DNA of 64,000 nt from Conexibacter woesei DSM 14684 (GCF_000025265.1 NC_013739.1:3658001-3722000); one strand, 5' to 3'; positions 17,502 to 25,975 are shown, counted from the stretch's first letter. A program made the numbers and translations. The notes: a model not told the origin generated them from the sequence alone.

Positions 17502-19481
17502 TCAGCGGATCGTCACCCACGCCCGGCTCACAGGTGCGCCCTTGCGGGCGCTCGCCGCGACGACGAGCTGGTAGCGCCCGCGGCGGAGCGCGCGGCGTGA
17601 GCGCAGCGTCACGGACACGCGGCCGCCACGGGCGCGTCCCCGCGTCGCCGCGGCCTGGGCGCGGCCGCGCAGCAGTCGCACCGCCACCGCGCCGCGCCGG
17701 CCCGCCAGGGCGCCGCGGAGCGTGATGCTGCAGCGCACGGCGCGGGTGCCTGCTCGCGTGCAAGCGGCCGCCGGCGCCGTTCCTGCGGGTGCTCCAGGCC
17801 GTCCCCGGGGGCCTTCCGGCCCCGCGGGGCCGCGAGGCCCGGCAGGGCCGCTGGGGCCGGCCGCACCGTCTCGACCACGCCGGCCGCTGGGTCCGATCGC
17901 GCCGTCTCTGCCCGCCGCGCCGCTGGGCCCGGCCGCACCGTCTCTGCCGGCCGCACCGTCTCTGCCGGCCGCACCGTCTCTGCCGGCCGCGCCGTCTCTC
18001 CCGTCGGCGCCATCTCTCCCGCCGACCGGAGGCGGCATCAGGATCCCGGTCCCCGACAGCGCGACGGCCGGCGCGGAGCCGGCGGCGTCGCTCTCGACGA
18101 CGAGCGTCGCCGCGCGCGGGCCGGCGGCGGTCGGCGCGAACCGGACGCGCACCGAGCAGGACGCGCCGCGTGCGAAGGAGCGCCCGCTGCACGTGTCCTG
18201 CAGCAGAAGGAAGTCGTCGGCCGCGCCGTCGAGCCGCAGCTGCTCGACGTCCAGGCGCAGGGCGCCCGCGCTCGTCACTCTCACGGTCTGCCCGCCGCCG
18301 AGCGTCCCGACCGCCTGGTCGGCGAAGCCGAGCGCGGGCTGGTCGACGGTGACGGCGGCGACGCTCTCGTTGCGCAGCGAGCCGACGAGGCCGCGCCCGA
18401 GCACCTGCAGGTCGGCGAGCCCGTCGCCGTCGAGGTCGCCGGCCGTCAGGGCGATCGGATCGGCGACGACCGGCGTCTGCGGGTCGAGGTCGGTCGAGAA
18501 CGTGCCGTCGCCGGCATTGACGAGCAACTGGACCCGGCTCGCGTCGTACCGTGCCACGGCGAGGTCAGGGTCGCCGTCTCCGTCGGCGTCGCCGGCGGCG
18601 AGGTCCGTCGGCGTCTGCGTCACCGCGACCGTCGAGCCGACGACCAGTCTGCCCGTGCCGTCGCCGAGCGCGACCGTCACGGTGCCGTCCGTCTGGCTGC
18701 TCGCCGCCACGTCGAGGTCGCCGTCTCCGTCGAAGTCCTCGGCGACCAGCGCGCTGGGGTCGGCGCCGACGCCGAGCGAGCCGCCCGGCACCGGCGCGAA
18801 CGTGCCGTCGCCGTTGCCCCGCAGGACGGTGACGGTCGCCGCGACGCGGCTCGCCAGCACGAGGTCGACCCGTCTGCCGGCGTTGAAGCGCCCCGCCGTG
18901 ACGAGCGGCAGCATGCCCCCGCCGACGTCGACGACGGCTCCCGCGCTCAGTCTGCCGCCGCCGGTGCCGAGCAGCGGCTGCACGCGGCCGTCGAGCAGCC
19001 CCGCGACGACGTCAGGGCGGCCGTCGCCGTTCACGTCTGCGACGTCCATGCTCCAGATCTCCGCGGCGGCGGGGAACGGCGAGCCGGCGACCGGCGTCAG
19101 CGCGCCCGTGCCGTCCCCGCGCAGCACCGTGACGTCCGACTGGTTCTGCCGCTGCACGATCGCGTCCGGGAAGCCGTCGTCGTCGAGGTCAGCGGCCTGT
19201 ACCCGCACCGGCCCGGGGCCCGCGATCGGCGTGACCTCCGGGGCGCCGAATCCGCCGCCCGCGGCGCCGCGCAGGACCGCGAGCTCGCTGGCGCCGCGAT
19301 CCGCGACGACCGCGTCGAGGCGGCCGTCGAGGTCGAAGTCGGCGAGGTCGAGGTCGATCGTGTCGGTAGATCTCGTCGCGAACGGCGAGCCGGCGACGGG
19401 GCTGAACGTCGCTGCGGTCGCCGGAGCGGTGAGCGCCAGCAGCGCGGCTGCGGCGGCGAGAAGGGTGCTGATCGTGCGCAT
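17502..19481 (-). CDS. Exported VCBS/FG-GAP protein with collagen stalk
   Basis: The ~660-residue exported protein has a signal peptide, then seven or so FG-GAP/VCBS repeats, each with a calcium-type D-x-D-x-DG loop (DFDLDGRLDAVVAD, DVNGDGRPDVVAG, DFDGDGDLDVAAS). These suggest a beta-propeller. Next is a choice-of-anchor/ASPM-type beta domain with CSGRSFARGASCSVRVRF, then about 26 Gly-X-Y triplets rich in GRDGAA, and a C-terminal basic beta domain. A surface adhesin-like role is inference. I start it at the ATG at 19481 (MRTIST); an ATG at 19493 adds four residues. Confidence 0.85.
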   Translation of the reverse strand: MRTISTLLAAAAALLALTAPATAATFSPVAGSPFATRSTDTIDLDLADFDLDGRLDAVVADRGASELAVLRGAAGGGFGAPEVTPIAGPGPVRVQAADLDDDGFPDAIVQRQNQSDVTVLRGDGTGALTPVAGSPFPAAAEIWSMDVADVNGDGRPDVVAGLLDGRVQPLLGTGGGRLSAGAVVDVGGGMLPLVTAGRFNAGRRVDLVLASRVAATVTVLRGNGDGTFAPVPGGSLGVGADPSALVAEDFDGDGDLDVAASSQTDGTVTVALGDGTGRLVVGSTVAVTQTPTDLAAGDADGDGDPDLAVARYDASRVQLLVNAGDGTFSTDLDPQTPVVADPIALTAGDLDGDGLADLQVLGRGLVGSLRNESVAAVTVDQPALGFADQAVGTLGGGQTVRVTSAGALRLDVEQLRLDGAADDFLLLQDTCSGRSFARGASCSVRVRFAPTAAGPRAATLVVESDAAGSAPAVALSGTGILMPPPVGGRDGADGRDGAAGRDGAAGRDGAAGRDGAAGPSGAAGRDGAIGPSGRRGRDGAAGPSGPAGPRGPAGPEGPRGRPGAPAGTAPAAACTRAGTRAVRCSITLRGALAGRRGAVAVRLLRGRAQAAATRGRARGGRVSVTLRSRRALRRGRYQLVVAASARKGAPVSRAWVTIR

Positions 19482-19571
19482 GCGCCAGATCATCGACGAT
19501 CCGGCATCGTCGACGCGCGCTTCTGAGGTCCGGGCCGACCTTCACGACGGCGGGCGGCGACGGGCACTCTG

Positions 19572-19585
19572 TTAGGGTCCCCTAA
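19572..19585 (+). promoter_or_regulatory. IdeR/DtxR-type iron box 1, overlapping the -10 and start codon
   Basis: TTAGGGTCCCCTAA is a perfect palindrome with the TTAGG-N4-CCTAA half-sites of DtxR/IdeR operators. It includes a TAGGGT -10 hexamer (19573-19578) spaced 6 nt from the ATG and ends on the A of that ATG. Iron-bound repressor here would block a leaderless promoter. Confidence 0.75.
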
Positions 19586-20868
19586 TGCTCTCCAGACGAC
19601 CGCGGACCGCGGGCCTCATCGCCGCGGCCGCGCTGACCACGCTCGCTGCCGCGCCCGCGTACGCCGGCGCCGCGACCAGCGGCTCCACGACGATCGACCT
19701 GAAGGGCGCGGTCGCCAGATCGCTCAGCTCGCAGCAGGTCCGGCTGTCCGCGCAGAAGCCGGCGAAGGCGACCGCGAAGCGGATCACGCTGCCGGTCAGC
19801 GGCGGGACCGTCGCCACCGGAGCGACGCTCAAGCACGGCGGCAGCGTCACCTTCCGCACCCGCGTCAGAGGCCGCACGCGCAGCGCGAAGCTGACCGCGT
19901 GGGAGACGCGCGTCGGCAGCAGCCGCTCCAGCGTCAGCGCCAAGCTCGGCGCCAAGCGCATCACCGTCTTCACGATCGCCGCGCCGAAGCGCAGCGTCGC
20001 GATCGACAAGACCGCCGGCACCGCGAGGCTGACCGGCGGCAGCGTCCGCCTCACCGCCGCCGGCGCCACCGCCCTGCGCCGCGCGCTCGCGCTCCGCAGA
20101 CTCGCCCCTGGCCCACTCGGCAGCGCGAAGGTGAGTGCGAGCGTCGGGGCAGCGAGAAGAGCTCCGACCCAGCCCGGCACCTCGAACCCCGGAACGAGAA
20201 ACCCCGGGCCGACGAACCCGACCGACCCGAACACGCCGAGAGCGCCCCCGATCGCGACCGAGCCGCCGGTGCTCGCACGCCCTGCGGCCGCGGTCAACAT
20301 CACGGGAGCGAGACTGACGTGGTGGGTGCGCGACTCCTGGATCGCGTACCTCTCCGGAGACAACCAAGCGCCGGCCGGCACGAAGGGAACGTCCGTCTCG
20401 GGTGCCACCGCGCAGACGCCGATCCTCGCCGGCCAGCATCTCTGCAAGGACGATCCCAGACCTGAGACAGGCCCGCTCTCGTATGCGTTCGAGTTCCCGT
20501 TCAAGAACGGCTGGTACGACGAGGCGAGCGGCGTTGCGGGCGTCTACTTCAGCGGCACCGTCCGGTTCCTGCGCGTCGACCACGGAATCGACATGACCGC
20601 CACCGATCCGGAGGTCGAGATCAACGGCACGTCGTCACGCACGATCTTCCGCTTCGACGGAGGCGCCAACACCAGACTCGGCAACAAGCGCGGACCGCTG
20701 ACGGCGCTCGACGTCGCCAGAGCGCCGCGCACCGTCGACCCGGCGACGAGAACGATCACCTACGACCCGATCCTCGGCAGACTGGCCGACGGCGGTGCGG
20801 ACTCGTTCGCCGGGTTCTACTCGGTCGGCAGCGGCTACGGCTGCGTGCAGCTGTCGTTCACCTACTGA
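19585..20868 (+). CDS. htaA: Exported HtaA-domain haem-binding protein
   Basis: The 427-residue protein has a signal peptide (to about residue 28), a first beta-rich domain (~30-190) that also looks HtaA-like, a Pro/Asn/Thr-rich linker (~200-240, PGTSNPGTRNPGPTNP), and a clear C-terminal HtaA domain (LTWWVRDSWIAYLSGD ... VDHGIDMTATDPEVEINGTS). HtaA proteins bind haem at the cell surface in corynebacteria and pass it to the HmuTUV transporter. An iron box overlaps its start, and the haem transporter operon converges on it. No C-terminal membrane anchor is visible. Confidence 0.85.
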   Translation: MLSRRPRTAGLIAAAALTTLAAAPAYAGAATSGSTTIDLKGAVARSLSSQQVRLSAQKPAKATAKRITLPVSGGTVATGATLKHGGSVTFRTRVRGRTRSAKLTAWETRVGSSRSSVSAKLGAKRITVFTIAAPKRSVAIDKTAGTARLTGGSVRLTAAGATALRRALALRRLAPGPLGSAKVSASVGAARRAPTQPGTSNPGTRNPGPTNPTDPNTPRAPPIATEPPVLARPAAAVNITGARLTWWVRDSWIAYLSGDNQAPAGTKGTSVSGATAQTPILAGQHLCKDDPRPETGPLSYAFEFPFKNGWYDEASGVAGVYFSGTVRFLRVDHGIDMTATDPEVEINGTSSRTIFRFDGGANTRLGNKRGPLTALDVARAPRTVDPATRTITYDPILGRLADGGADSFAGFYSVGSGYGCVQLSFTY

Positions 20869-20896
20869 GCCGCCGCAGAAGCGCGTCCTGAACGCA

Positions 20897-20925
20897 GAAG
20901 GGCCCCGCCGGCGGCGGGGCCCTTC
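20897..20925. terminator. Bidirectional hairpin between the two HtaA genes
   Basis: A perfect 13-bp stem (20897-20909 with 20913-20925) has a 3-nt loop, and lies between convergent genes. On the minus strand it is AAGGGCCCCGCC-type and on the plus strand it is followed by GTCGTTCT rather than a T-run. Confidence 0.8.
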
Positions 20926-20953
20926 GTCGTTCTGCGGTGATGCGGCTCCGCTG

Positions 20954-22006
20954 CTACAGGCGAACCTTCGCGGTCGCCTTGCCGCCGACGACGCGCAGCG
21001 TGTAGAGGCCCTTCAACTGCTTGCGCTTGGAGTCAGCCGAGAGCGTGACCGTCAGCGTGCGGCCGCGGACCGTGCCGGTCGCGAGCGTCTTGCTGCTGTT
21101 GCGCGCGGTCACGCGCACCTTGCGCGGGGCCTTGCCCTTGAACGGCGCCTTCGACAGCGTCGACGTCTGGACGCGGACGACCTTCGTCGTCCCGTTCTTG
21201 CCGTCGTTGCCGTTGGTTCCGTTCGTTCCGGTTCTGCCGTCGGTGCCCTTGGCGCCGGTGTCGCCCTTGTCGCCCTTCGGGCCGCTGTTCAGGGGCACGT
21301 TGATCGTGAACGAGCCGAACGTGTTCGGTCTGCGCTCGGGGCCTCTGCCCGCGACGTACGGGGTCGGGAAGACGTACAGCGACTCAGCGACCTCAGGGGT
21401 GAGCGTGAGGCTCGTGGAACCGTCCGCGCGGAACGAGTAGTCGATCGTTCTGAACGCGAAGACCGGCTCGGTACGGTCGTAGCTGACCGGCGCGGTGTCC
21501 GGGCCGTTCGGCGTTCTGAGCCCGGTCGCGTAGAGCTCACCGGTTCTTGTCACCGGGTCGAGCACGATTCGCGGGTTCTCGACCGTGATCGTGAAGCCGT
21601 GGCCGTCGGCAGGAGCCGGACCGGGCGAGACGAATCTCACGCCACCCTGGAATTCCATCGATCCGGTCAGCGCGATCGGGTTCAGGCTGCCGCTCGTCGC
21701 CGGCAGCGACCACGTCGCGACCTGGTCGACGCCACGCGGGCTGGTCGGCGTGACGGTCGGACCCGTCGCAGGCGCGATCGGCGAGGCGGTGCCCTTAGCT
21801 GAGAATCTCGCCGGATTCGTCACGTAACCGAGCCACGTACGCTCGGTGTCCGCGGGGGCAGCCGAGTTCGCGACGTTGGCCGTCGACCAGTCGAGCGTGA
21901 CGGCGGCCGAAGCAGCCGGTGCAGCGATGGCCGCCGCGCCGAGCGCGGCGGTGGACAGCAGCAGCGCGCGGCGTGCGCGCGAGCGGCCGGTGAGGGATGT
22001 CGTCAT
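20954..22006 (-). CDS. HtaA-domain protein with collagen-like stalk and C-terminal beta domain
   Basis: The 350-residue exported protein has a signal peptide (to ~35), an HtaA domain (~36-235, with FTITVENPRIVLDPVTRTGE), ten Gly-X-Y triplets (GPKGDKGDTGAKGTDGRTG onward), and a C-terminal basic beta domain (VRVTARNSSKTLATGTVRG). Its ATG overlaps the stop of the ABC ATPase gene (ATGA), so it is the last, translationally coupled gene of the haem operon. It probably captures haem at the envelope. The collagen insertion into an HtaA protein is unusual. Confidence 0.85.
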   Translation of the reverse strand: MTTSLTGRSRARRALLLSTAALGAAAIAAPAASAAVTLDWSTANVANSAAPADTERTWLGYVTNPARFSAKGTASPIAPATGPTVTPTSPRGVDQVATWSLPATSGSLNPIALTGSMEFQGGVRFVSPGPAPADGHGFTITVENPRIVLDPVTRTGELYATGLRTPNGPDTAPVSYDRTEPVFAFRTIDYSFRADGSTSLTLTPEVAESLYVFPTPYVAGRGPERRPNTFGSFTINVPLNSGPKGDKGDTGAKGTDGRTGTNGTNGNDGKNGTTKVVRVQTSTLSKAPFKGKAPRKVRVTARNSSKTLATGTVRGRTLTVTLSADSKRKQLKGLYTLRVVGGKATAKVRL

Positions 22007-22902
22007 TGGAGCGACGTCCTTTCGTCGGGTGGTTCGTCAGTGAGTTGCGATCCGTCGCCTGCGGCGGCGGCGCGATCCCTCGCGCCGAGCCATGCCACGT
22101 GCAGCGCGGTGTGTCCGTCCGAGCGTGTCTCGAGCGCCGCATCCACATGCCAGACGTCCGCGAGCCGTTCGCGGACGAGGACCTCGCCGGGCGCTCCGGT
22201 CGCGACAGAGCGTCCGTGCGCGATCACGACGACGGTGTCGGCGACCGCTGCAGCGAGGGAGAGATCGTGCACGACAAGGACGACGGCGAGCCCTTCGTGC
22301 GTCAGCCCGCGCAGCAGTTGGGCGAGCGTCGCAGTCGCGCCGAGGTCGAGCGCAGAGGTCGGCTCGTCGGCCATCAGCACCGGAGCCTCCTGCGCCAGCC
22401 CGACCGCGATCTGGACCCGCTGCAGCTCGCCGCCGGAGAGCGTCGTAAGGCGTCGTTCGGCGAACTGCTCGATTCCTGCCCGCGCGATCGCGCGCTCGAC
22501 CGCGTCGTGGTCAGCGCGGGTCATGCGTCCGAGCGGCTTGACGTGCGGCGAGCGGCCGATCCGCACGGCCTCGCGCACCGTCACACCGTCGGGGACGCGC
22601 GCGCGCTGCGGCACGAACGCCCGCAGCGCCGCCAGCTGACGACCTCGAAGCTCCGTGACGGGAACGCCGCTCCAATGCACCGTCCCGGCCGTCATCGACT
22701 CCAATCCGGCGACGGCACGCACGAACGTCGACTTGCCGGCGCCGTTGGGACCGACGACCGCGACCAGCTCTCCGGCTCCTACGACCAGATCCGCGCTGTG
22801 CAGGATCGTCTTGCCGCCGATCGCGACCTCGACGTCGCGCGCGTCGAGCAGCGGCGCGCCGGCCACGAACGCGGGCTGTCGGCGCTGGAGCAGCGCGCTC
22901 AC
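22003..22902 (-). CDS. hmuV: Haem/iron ABC transporter ATP-binding protein (HmuV-like)
   Basis: The 299-residue ATPase has Walker A GPNGAGKST, signature LSGGELQRVQIAVGL, Walker B VLMADEPTSALDLG and switch histidine VLVVHDLSL, as in FecE/HmuV proteins. Its GTG start overlaps the permease stop (GTGA), and its stop overlaps the HtaA-collagen gene start. It energises haem import through the neighbouring FecCD-type permease. Confidence 0.92.
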   Translation of the reverse strand: MSALLQRRQPAFVAGAPLLDARDVEVAIGGKTILHSADLVVGAGELVAVVGPNGAGKSTFVRAVAGLESMTAGTVHWSGVPVTELRGRQLAALRAFVPQRARVPDGVTVREAVRIGRSPHVKPLGRMTRADHDAVERAIARAGIEQFAERRLTTLSGGELQRVQIAVGLAQEAPVLMADEPTSALDLGATATLAQLLRGLTHEGLAVVLVVHDLSLAAAVADTVVVIAHGRSVATGAPGEVLVRERLADVWHVDAALETRSDGHTALHVAWLGARDRAAAAGDGSQLTDEPPDERTSLQ

Positions 22903-23885
22903 ACCGCTCTCCGCAGCAGCACGAGGAACAGCGGGACGCCGATCAGCACCATCAGCGGGCCGACCGGCAGCTCGATCGGCGCGGCCACCGTCCGTGCGAG
23001 CGTGTCGCCGGCCATCATCAGCGCAGCGCCGGCGAGCGCCGAGGTCGGGACGACGAACGTCTGCGACGAGGTCCCTGCGGCCATCCGCACGACGTGTGGG
23101 ATGAACAGCCCGAGAAAGGTCACGAGGCCGGCGATCGCCGCGGCGGACGCCGCCAGCAGCGCCGCGGAGACCGCCGCGATCAGACGGATCACGCGCGGCT
23201 TGGAGCCGAGCGACGCGGCGACGTCGTCGCCGAGCGCGAGCCGGTTGAGCGGTCGCGTCAGCATGATCGCGAGCAGGAAGCCGACCGCGAAGTACGGCCA
23301 GACGACGCGCAGGTTGCTCCAGCCGCTCGTCGTCAGCCCGCCGGCGAGCCAGAAGATCGCCGACTGGACGCGCTCCGGGAAGGCCGTCATCAGCGACGTC
23401 GTCGCGGCCTGGAAGGCGGCCGTCATCGCGATGCCGGCGAGGATCAGCCGGCCGACGCCGCCCGCGTTCACACCGCTGTTGGCGATCCCGAAGACCAGCG
23501 CCGACGCGAACAGCCCGAACACGAGCGCGCCGACCGGCAGCAACGCGATGTTGTCGGGGAAGGCGAGCAGGACGAGCATCGCGCCGAACGAGGCGCCGCC
23601 CGTCACGCCGATCACGTCAGGCGACGCGAGCGGGTTCGCCAGCGCCCCCTGCAGCAGCGCGCCGGCGACGCCGAGCGCGGCACCGACCGACAGCGCCTCG
23701 ATCGTGCGCGGCAGGCGCAGCTCAAGGACGATCTGCTTCAGCGGTCCCGGCTGAGCCTGCCCGGTCAGCGCGTCGAGCACGGTCGCGAGCGGCACGTGCA
23801 CCGCCCCGAGCGTCATCGACGCGGCCGCTGCGGCGACCAGGGTGGTCGCCGCGACGGCGACCACCAGGATCTGTCGAAGGCTCAA
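22899..23885 (-). CDS. hmuU: FecCD-family haem/iron permease (HmuU-like)
   Basis: The 328-residue polytopic permease has about ten hydrophobic helices and FecCD motifs (LRLPRTIEALSVGAALGVAG, ANPLASPDVIGVTGGASFGA, GLFIPHVVRMAAG). It starts with TTG at 23885, preceded by GCGAGGG as ribosome-binding site. It lies directly between the binding protein and ATPase genes. Confidence 0.92.
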   Translation of the reverse strand: MSLRQILVVAVAATTLVAAAAASMTLGAVHVPLATVLDALTGQAQPGPLKQIVLELRLPRTIEALSVGAALGVAGALLQGALANPLASPDVIGVTGGASFGAMLVLLAFPDNIALLPVGALVFGLFASALVFGIANSGVNAGGVGRLILAGIAMTAAFQAATTSLMTAFPERVQSAIFWLAGGLTTSGWSNLRVVWPYFAVGFLLAIMLTRPLNRLALGDDVAASLGSKPRVIRLIAAVSAALLAASAAAIAGLVTFLGLFIPHVVRMAAGTSSQTFVVPTSALAGAALMMAGDTLARTVAAPIELPVGPLMVLIGVPLFLVLLRRAV

Positions 23886-23894
23886 CGGCCCTCG

Positions 23895-24779
23895 CTACCG
23901 GTTTCTCAAGTACTTCGTCTGCACGTCGTAGATCGACGTCGCCGCCGTCTCCCACGCCTGCAGCAGCGAGTTGTCGGTCGACACGTAGATTCTGTTGCTC
24001 CGCTGGGCCTTGGTGCCCTTCCACGCCGGGTTCGTCTTGAGGAACGAGACGACCTTGCCCATGTCGCTGGGGTTGCCGTGCGGCACGGCGATGATCACGT
24101 CAGGGTTCTTCTGCAGGATCGTCTCGGCGGAGATCGGCGCGAAGCCGCCGGTGCCGCTCATGCCCTCGGTGACCAGTCGTCCGCCGGCTGCGGTGACGAG
24201 GTCTCCTCCCCACGTCTCGGGCAGGAACGCCAGCGTGCGACGGCCGACGCCGAGCACGACGAGGACGCGGGGGTTGCGCTTGATCTTGCCCTGCGCGACC
24301 TTGATGTTCTTGCGCTGGAGCGCCGCGTAGCTCGCAGCCTCCTTGCGTCTGCCGACGAGCTGGCCGATGAACTCCGTCTGCCGCGCGACGTCTGAGACGC
24401 GCTCCGGGTCGCTCATGACGACGCGGATGCCCAGACCGCGCATGCCCGCAGCGCTCTTGTTCCAGATCGGCGCGGACAGCACCAGCTGCGGATTGAGGAG
24501 CGCCAGCTCCTCGAGGTTCGGGCCGCCGGTCGTGTGGTTGAGCGCGAGGCGCTTGACACCCTTCAGGCGCTTCGAGACCTTTGTGTCGCCCGACGGCAGC
24601 GCGCCGATCGCGACCGGCTTGACGTCCAGCGCCATCAGCGTGTTCGCCTGGAACGGCGTCAGCGCGACGATCCGCGGGGTCGCGGCCTGGGCGGCCGCGG
24701 ACGCCGTGAGGACGAGCAGCAGCGCGGCGAGGAGCGCGACGCAGGCGGTGCGCAGGCGGGTCATGGGCACGCGGGTCAT
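23895..24779 (-). CDS. hmuT: ABC transporter haem/iron-binding protein (HmuT-like), apparently not lipidated
   Basis: The 294-residue class III binding protein has a hydrophobic leader ending ASAAAQA-ATP, then PRIVALTPFQANTLMALDVK and DVIIAVPHGNPSDMGK. In Gram-positive-type bacteria HmuT is normally a lipoprotein with a lipobox cysteine; here no cysteine follows the leader, so it may be free or held by other means. The ATG at 24779 overlaps the monooxygenase stop (ATGA). Confidence 0.88.
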   Translation of the reverse strand: MTRVPMTRLRTACVALLAALLLVLTASAAAQAATPRIVALTPFQANTLMALDVKPVAIGALPSGDTKVSKRLKGVKRLALNHTTGGPNLEELALLNPQLVLSAPIWNKSAAGMRGLGIRVVMSDPERVSDVARQTEFIGQLVGRRKEAASYAALQRKNIKVAQGKIKRNPRVLVVLGVGRRTLAFLPETWGGDLVTAAGGRLVTEGMSGTGGFAPISAETILQKNPDVIIAVPHGNPSDMGKVVSFLKTNPAWKGTKAQRSNRIYVSTDNSLLQAWETAATSIYDVQTKYLRNR

Positions 24780-25081
24780 GCCGGCACCTCGCGCTGGAGC
24801 ACCTCGTAGGTGCGGACCTCGTTGCCGTGCGAGAGCTGGCCCTGGCCGCCGCCGTGGGAGTGGGCCTTGCGGAACGCGTCGCTTCTGAGCCAGCCCTGGA
24901 ACGCCTCGCGGCTCTCCCAGCGGCTCGTGACGAGGTATTCGTTCTCGCCTTCGCGGCGCAGGAGCTCGAAGCCGAGGAAGCCCTCGACGCCGGACAGGTG
25001 GCTCTCGCGCGTGCGGAACGCCTCCTCGAAGTCGGCGGCGCGACCCTCGGCCGCGCTGACCACGTTCATGACCACGATCAT
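24776..25081 (-). CDS. IsdG/HmoA-like haem-degrading monooxygenase (ABM domain)
   Basis: The 101-residue protein is a single antibiotic-biosynthesis-monooxygenase fold: MIVVMNVVSA with Asn-6, EYLVTSRWESREAFQGWL, then SDAFRKAHSH. Asn, Trp and His at these places match the catalytic triad of IsdG/MhuD-type enzymes that cleave haem and free iron. It is first in the operon with HmuTUV and the HtaA-collagen protein. GAGAGGAACC precedes the ATG at 25081, and iron box 2 lies about 42 nt further upstream. Confidence 0.87.
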   Translation of the reverse strand: MIVVMNVVSAAEGRAADFEEAFRTRESHLSGVEGFLGFELLRREGENEYLVTSRWESREAFQGWLRSDAFRKAHSHGGGQGQLSHGNEVRTYEVLQREVPA

Positions 25082-25122
25082 GTGGTTCCTCTCGCTGCTC
25101 GTATCAAGGTTTCGGGACCGTC

Positions 25123-25136
25123 TTAGGTAGACCTAA
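25123..25136 (-). promoter_or_regulatory. IdeR/DtxR-type iron box 2
   Basis: TTAGGTAGACCTAA has perfect TTAGGT/ACCTAA arms around an AG spacer. It lies 42-55 nt upstream of the haem monooxygenase start and would control the five-gene haem operon. Confidence 0.75.
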
Positions 25137-25154
25137 TGAGGGTAACCGAAGAGG

Positions 25155-25970
25155 TCAGCCTCGCGCGCGCTTGGCGAGCTCGACCGTCGCGGCGCGCAGG
25201 CCGTCGGGCTCCGTCGCACGCTCGGCGAAGCCGATCCGCGCCGGCGCCTTGCCGCGCGGCGTGTCGATCGAGAGGTCCATCCCGTAGCGGTCGATCGCCG
25301 TGCACGTCGCGGCGGTGCCGTCGGAGTATCCGGCCAGTCTCTGCGAGATCAGCAGCAGCGCGTCCGCGTGGTCGTCGTTGAGGTGCTCGACCGCGTAGTC
25401 GGCGTTCGGCGCGGTCGGGTCGACCTCGGCCGCCTTGTACGCCGCCGCGTCGTCAGAGCCCATCACGCCGTAGCCACCGACCCAGCGGACGCGGTCGACG
25501 TTCAGCACCCACAGCGAGAAGTCGCCGAACTTGGCGTACGTTCTGCCGTACGGCATCGCGCGGTAGGCGGCCTCGCGGGCCTCCTCCTCGCGCGCGCCCT
25601 CGGGCTTCTCCCAGCGGCCGGCGAGCGTCACGCGGCCGCTCTGGAGCGGATCCGGGTTCGTGATCGGCGCCGCCACCATCAGGCTGCCGCGCTGCTCGCG
25701 CTCGAGGTTGCGGCCGTGCTCGGCGAGCGTCGAGACGAAGATCACGGGCGCGCCGTCGGCGAGCGTGCCGAAGACGACCATCGACGCCCACGGCGTGCCG
25801 TCCTCGCTCGTCGTCGCGAGCGTCGCGACGGTCGAGTGGGCCAGCAGCGTGCGCGCTTCCTCGGCCGGCGTGCGGCGCGGACCCGGCTCAGCGGCCTCCA
25901 GCGGCGGCGGGAAGTACTGGAATCCCTCGGGGGCCTGATGATCGGGGTTCGGCGCGCGCATAGTGGACAT
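25155..25970 (-). CDS. HugZ-family haem oxygenase-like protein (PNPOx-like + DUF2470)
   Basis: The 271-residue protein has an N-terminal split-barrel FMN-binding-like domain (TLLAHSTVATLATTSEDGTP at ~37-56) and a C-terminal DUF2470 domain (YAVEHLNDDHADALLLISQR), the layout of HugZ haem oxygenases. It probably degrades haem or handles haem flavin chemistry. It has its own iron box overlapping the promoter. The ATG at 25970 follows a TACCCT -10 by 7 nt; a second ATG lies at 25961. Confidence 0.87.
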   Translation of the reverse strand: MSTMRAPNPDHQAPEGFQYFPPPLEAAEPGPRRTPAEEARTLLAHSTVATLATTSEDGTPWASMVVFGTLADGAPVIFVSTLAEHGRNLEREQRGSLMVAAPITNPDPLQSGRVTLAGRWEKPEGAREEEAREAAYRAMPYGRTYAKFGDFSLWVLNVDRVRWVGGYGVMGSDDAAAYKAAEVDPTAPNADYAVEHLNDDHADALLLISQRLAGYSDGTAATCTAIDRYGMDLSIDTPRGKAPARIGFAERATEPDGLRAATVELAKRARG

Positions 25971-25975
25971 GCGCG

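Noticed and set aside
19585-25970. Reading the locus as a siderophore system
   Set aside because: There is no siderophore biosynthesis or siderophore-binding signature. HtaA domains, an IsdG-like enzyme and a HugZ-like protein point to haem.
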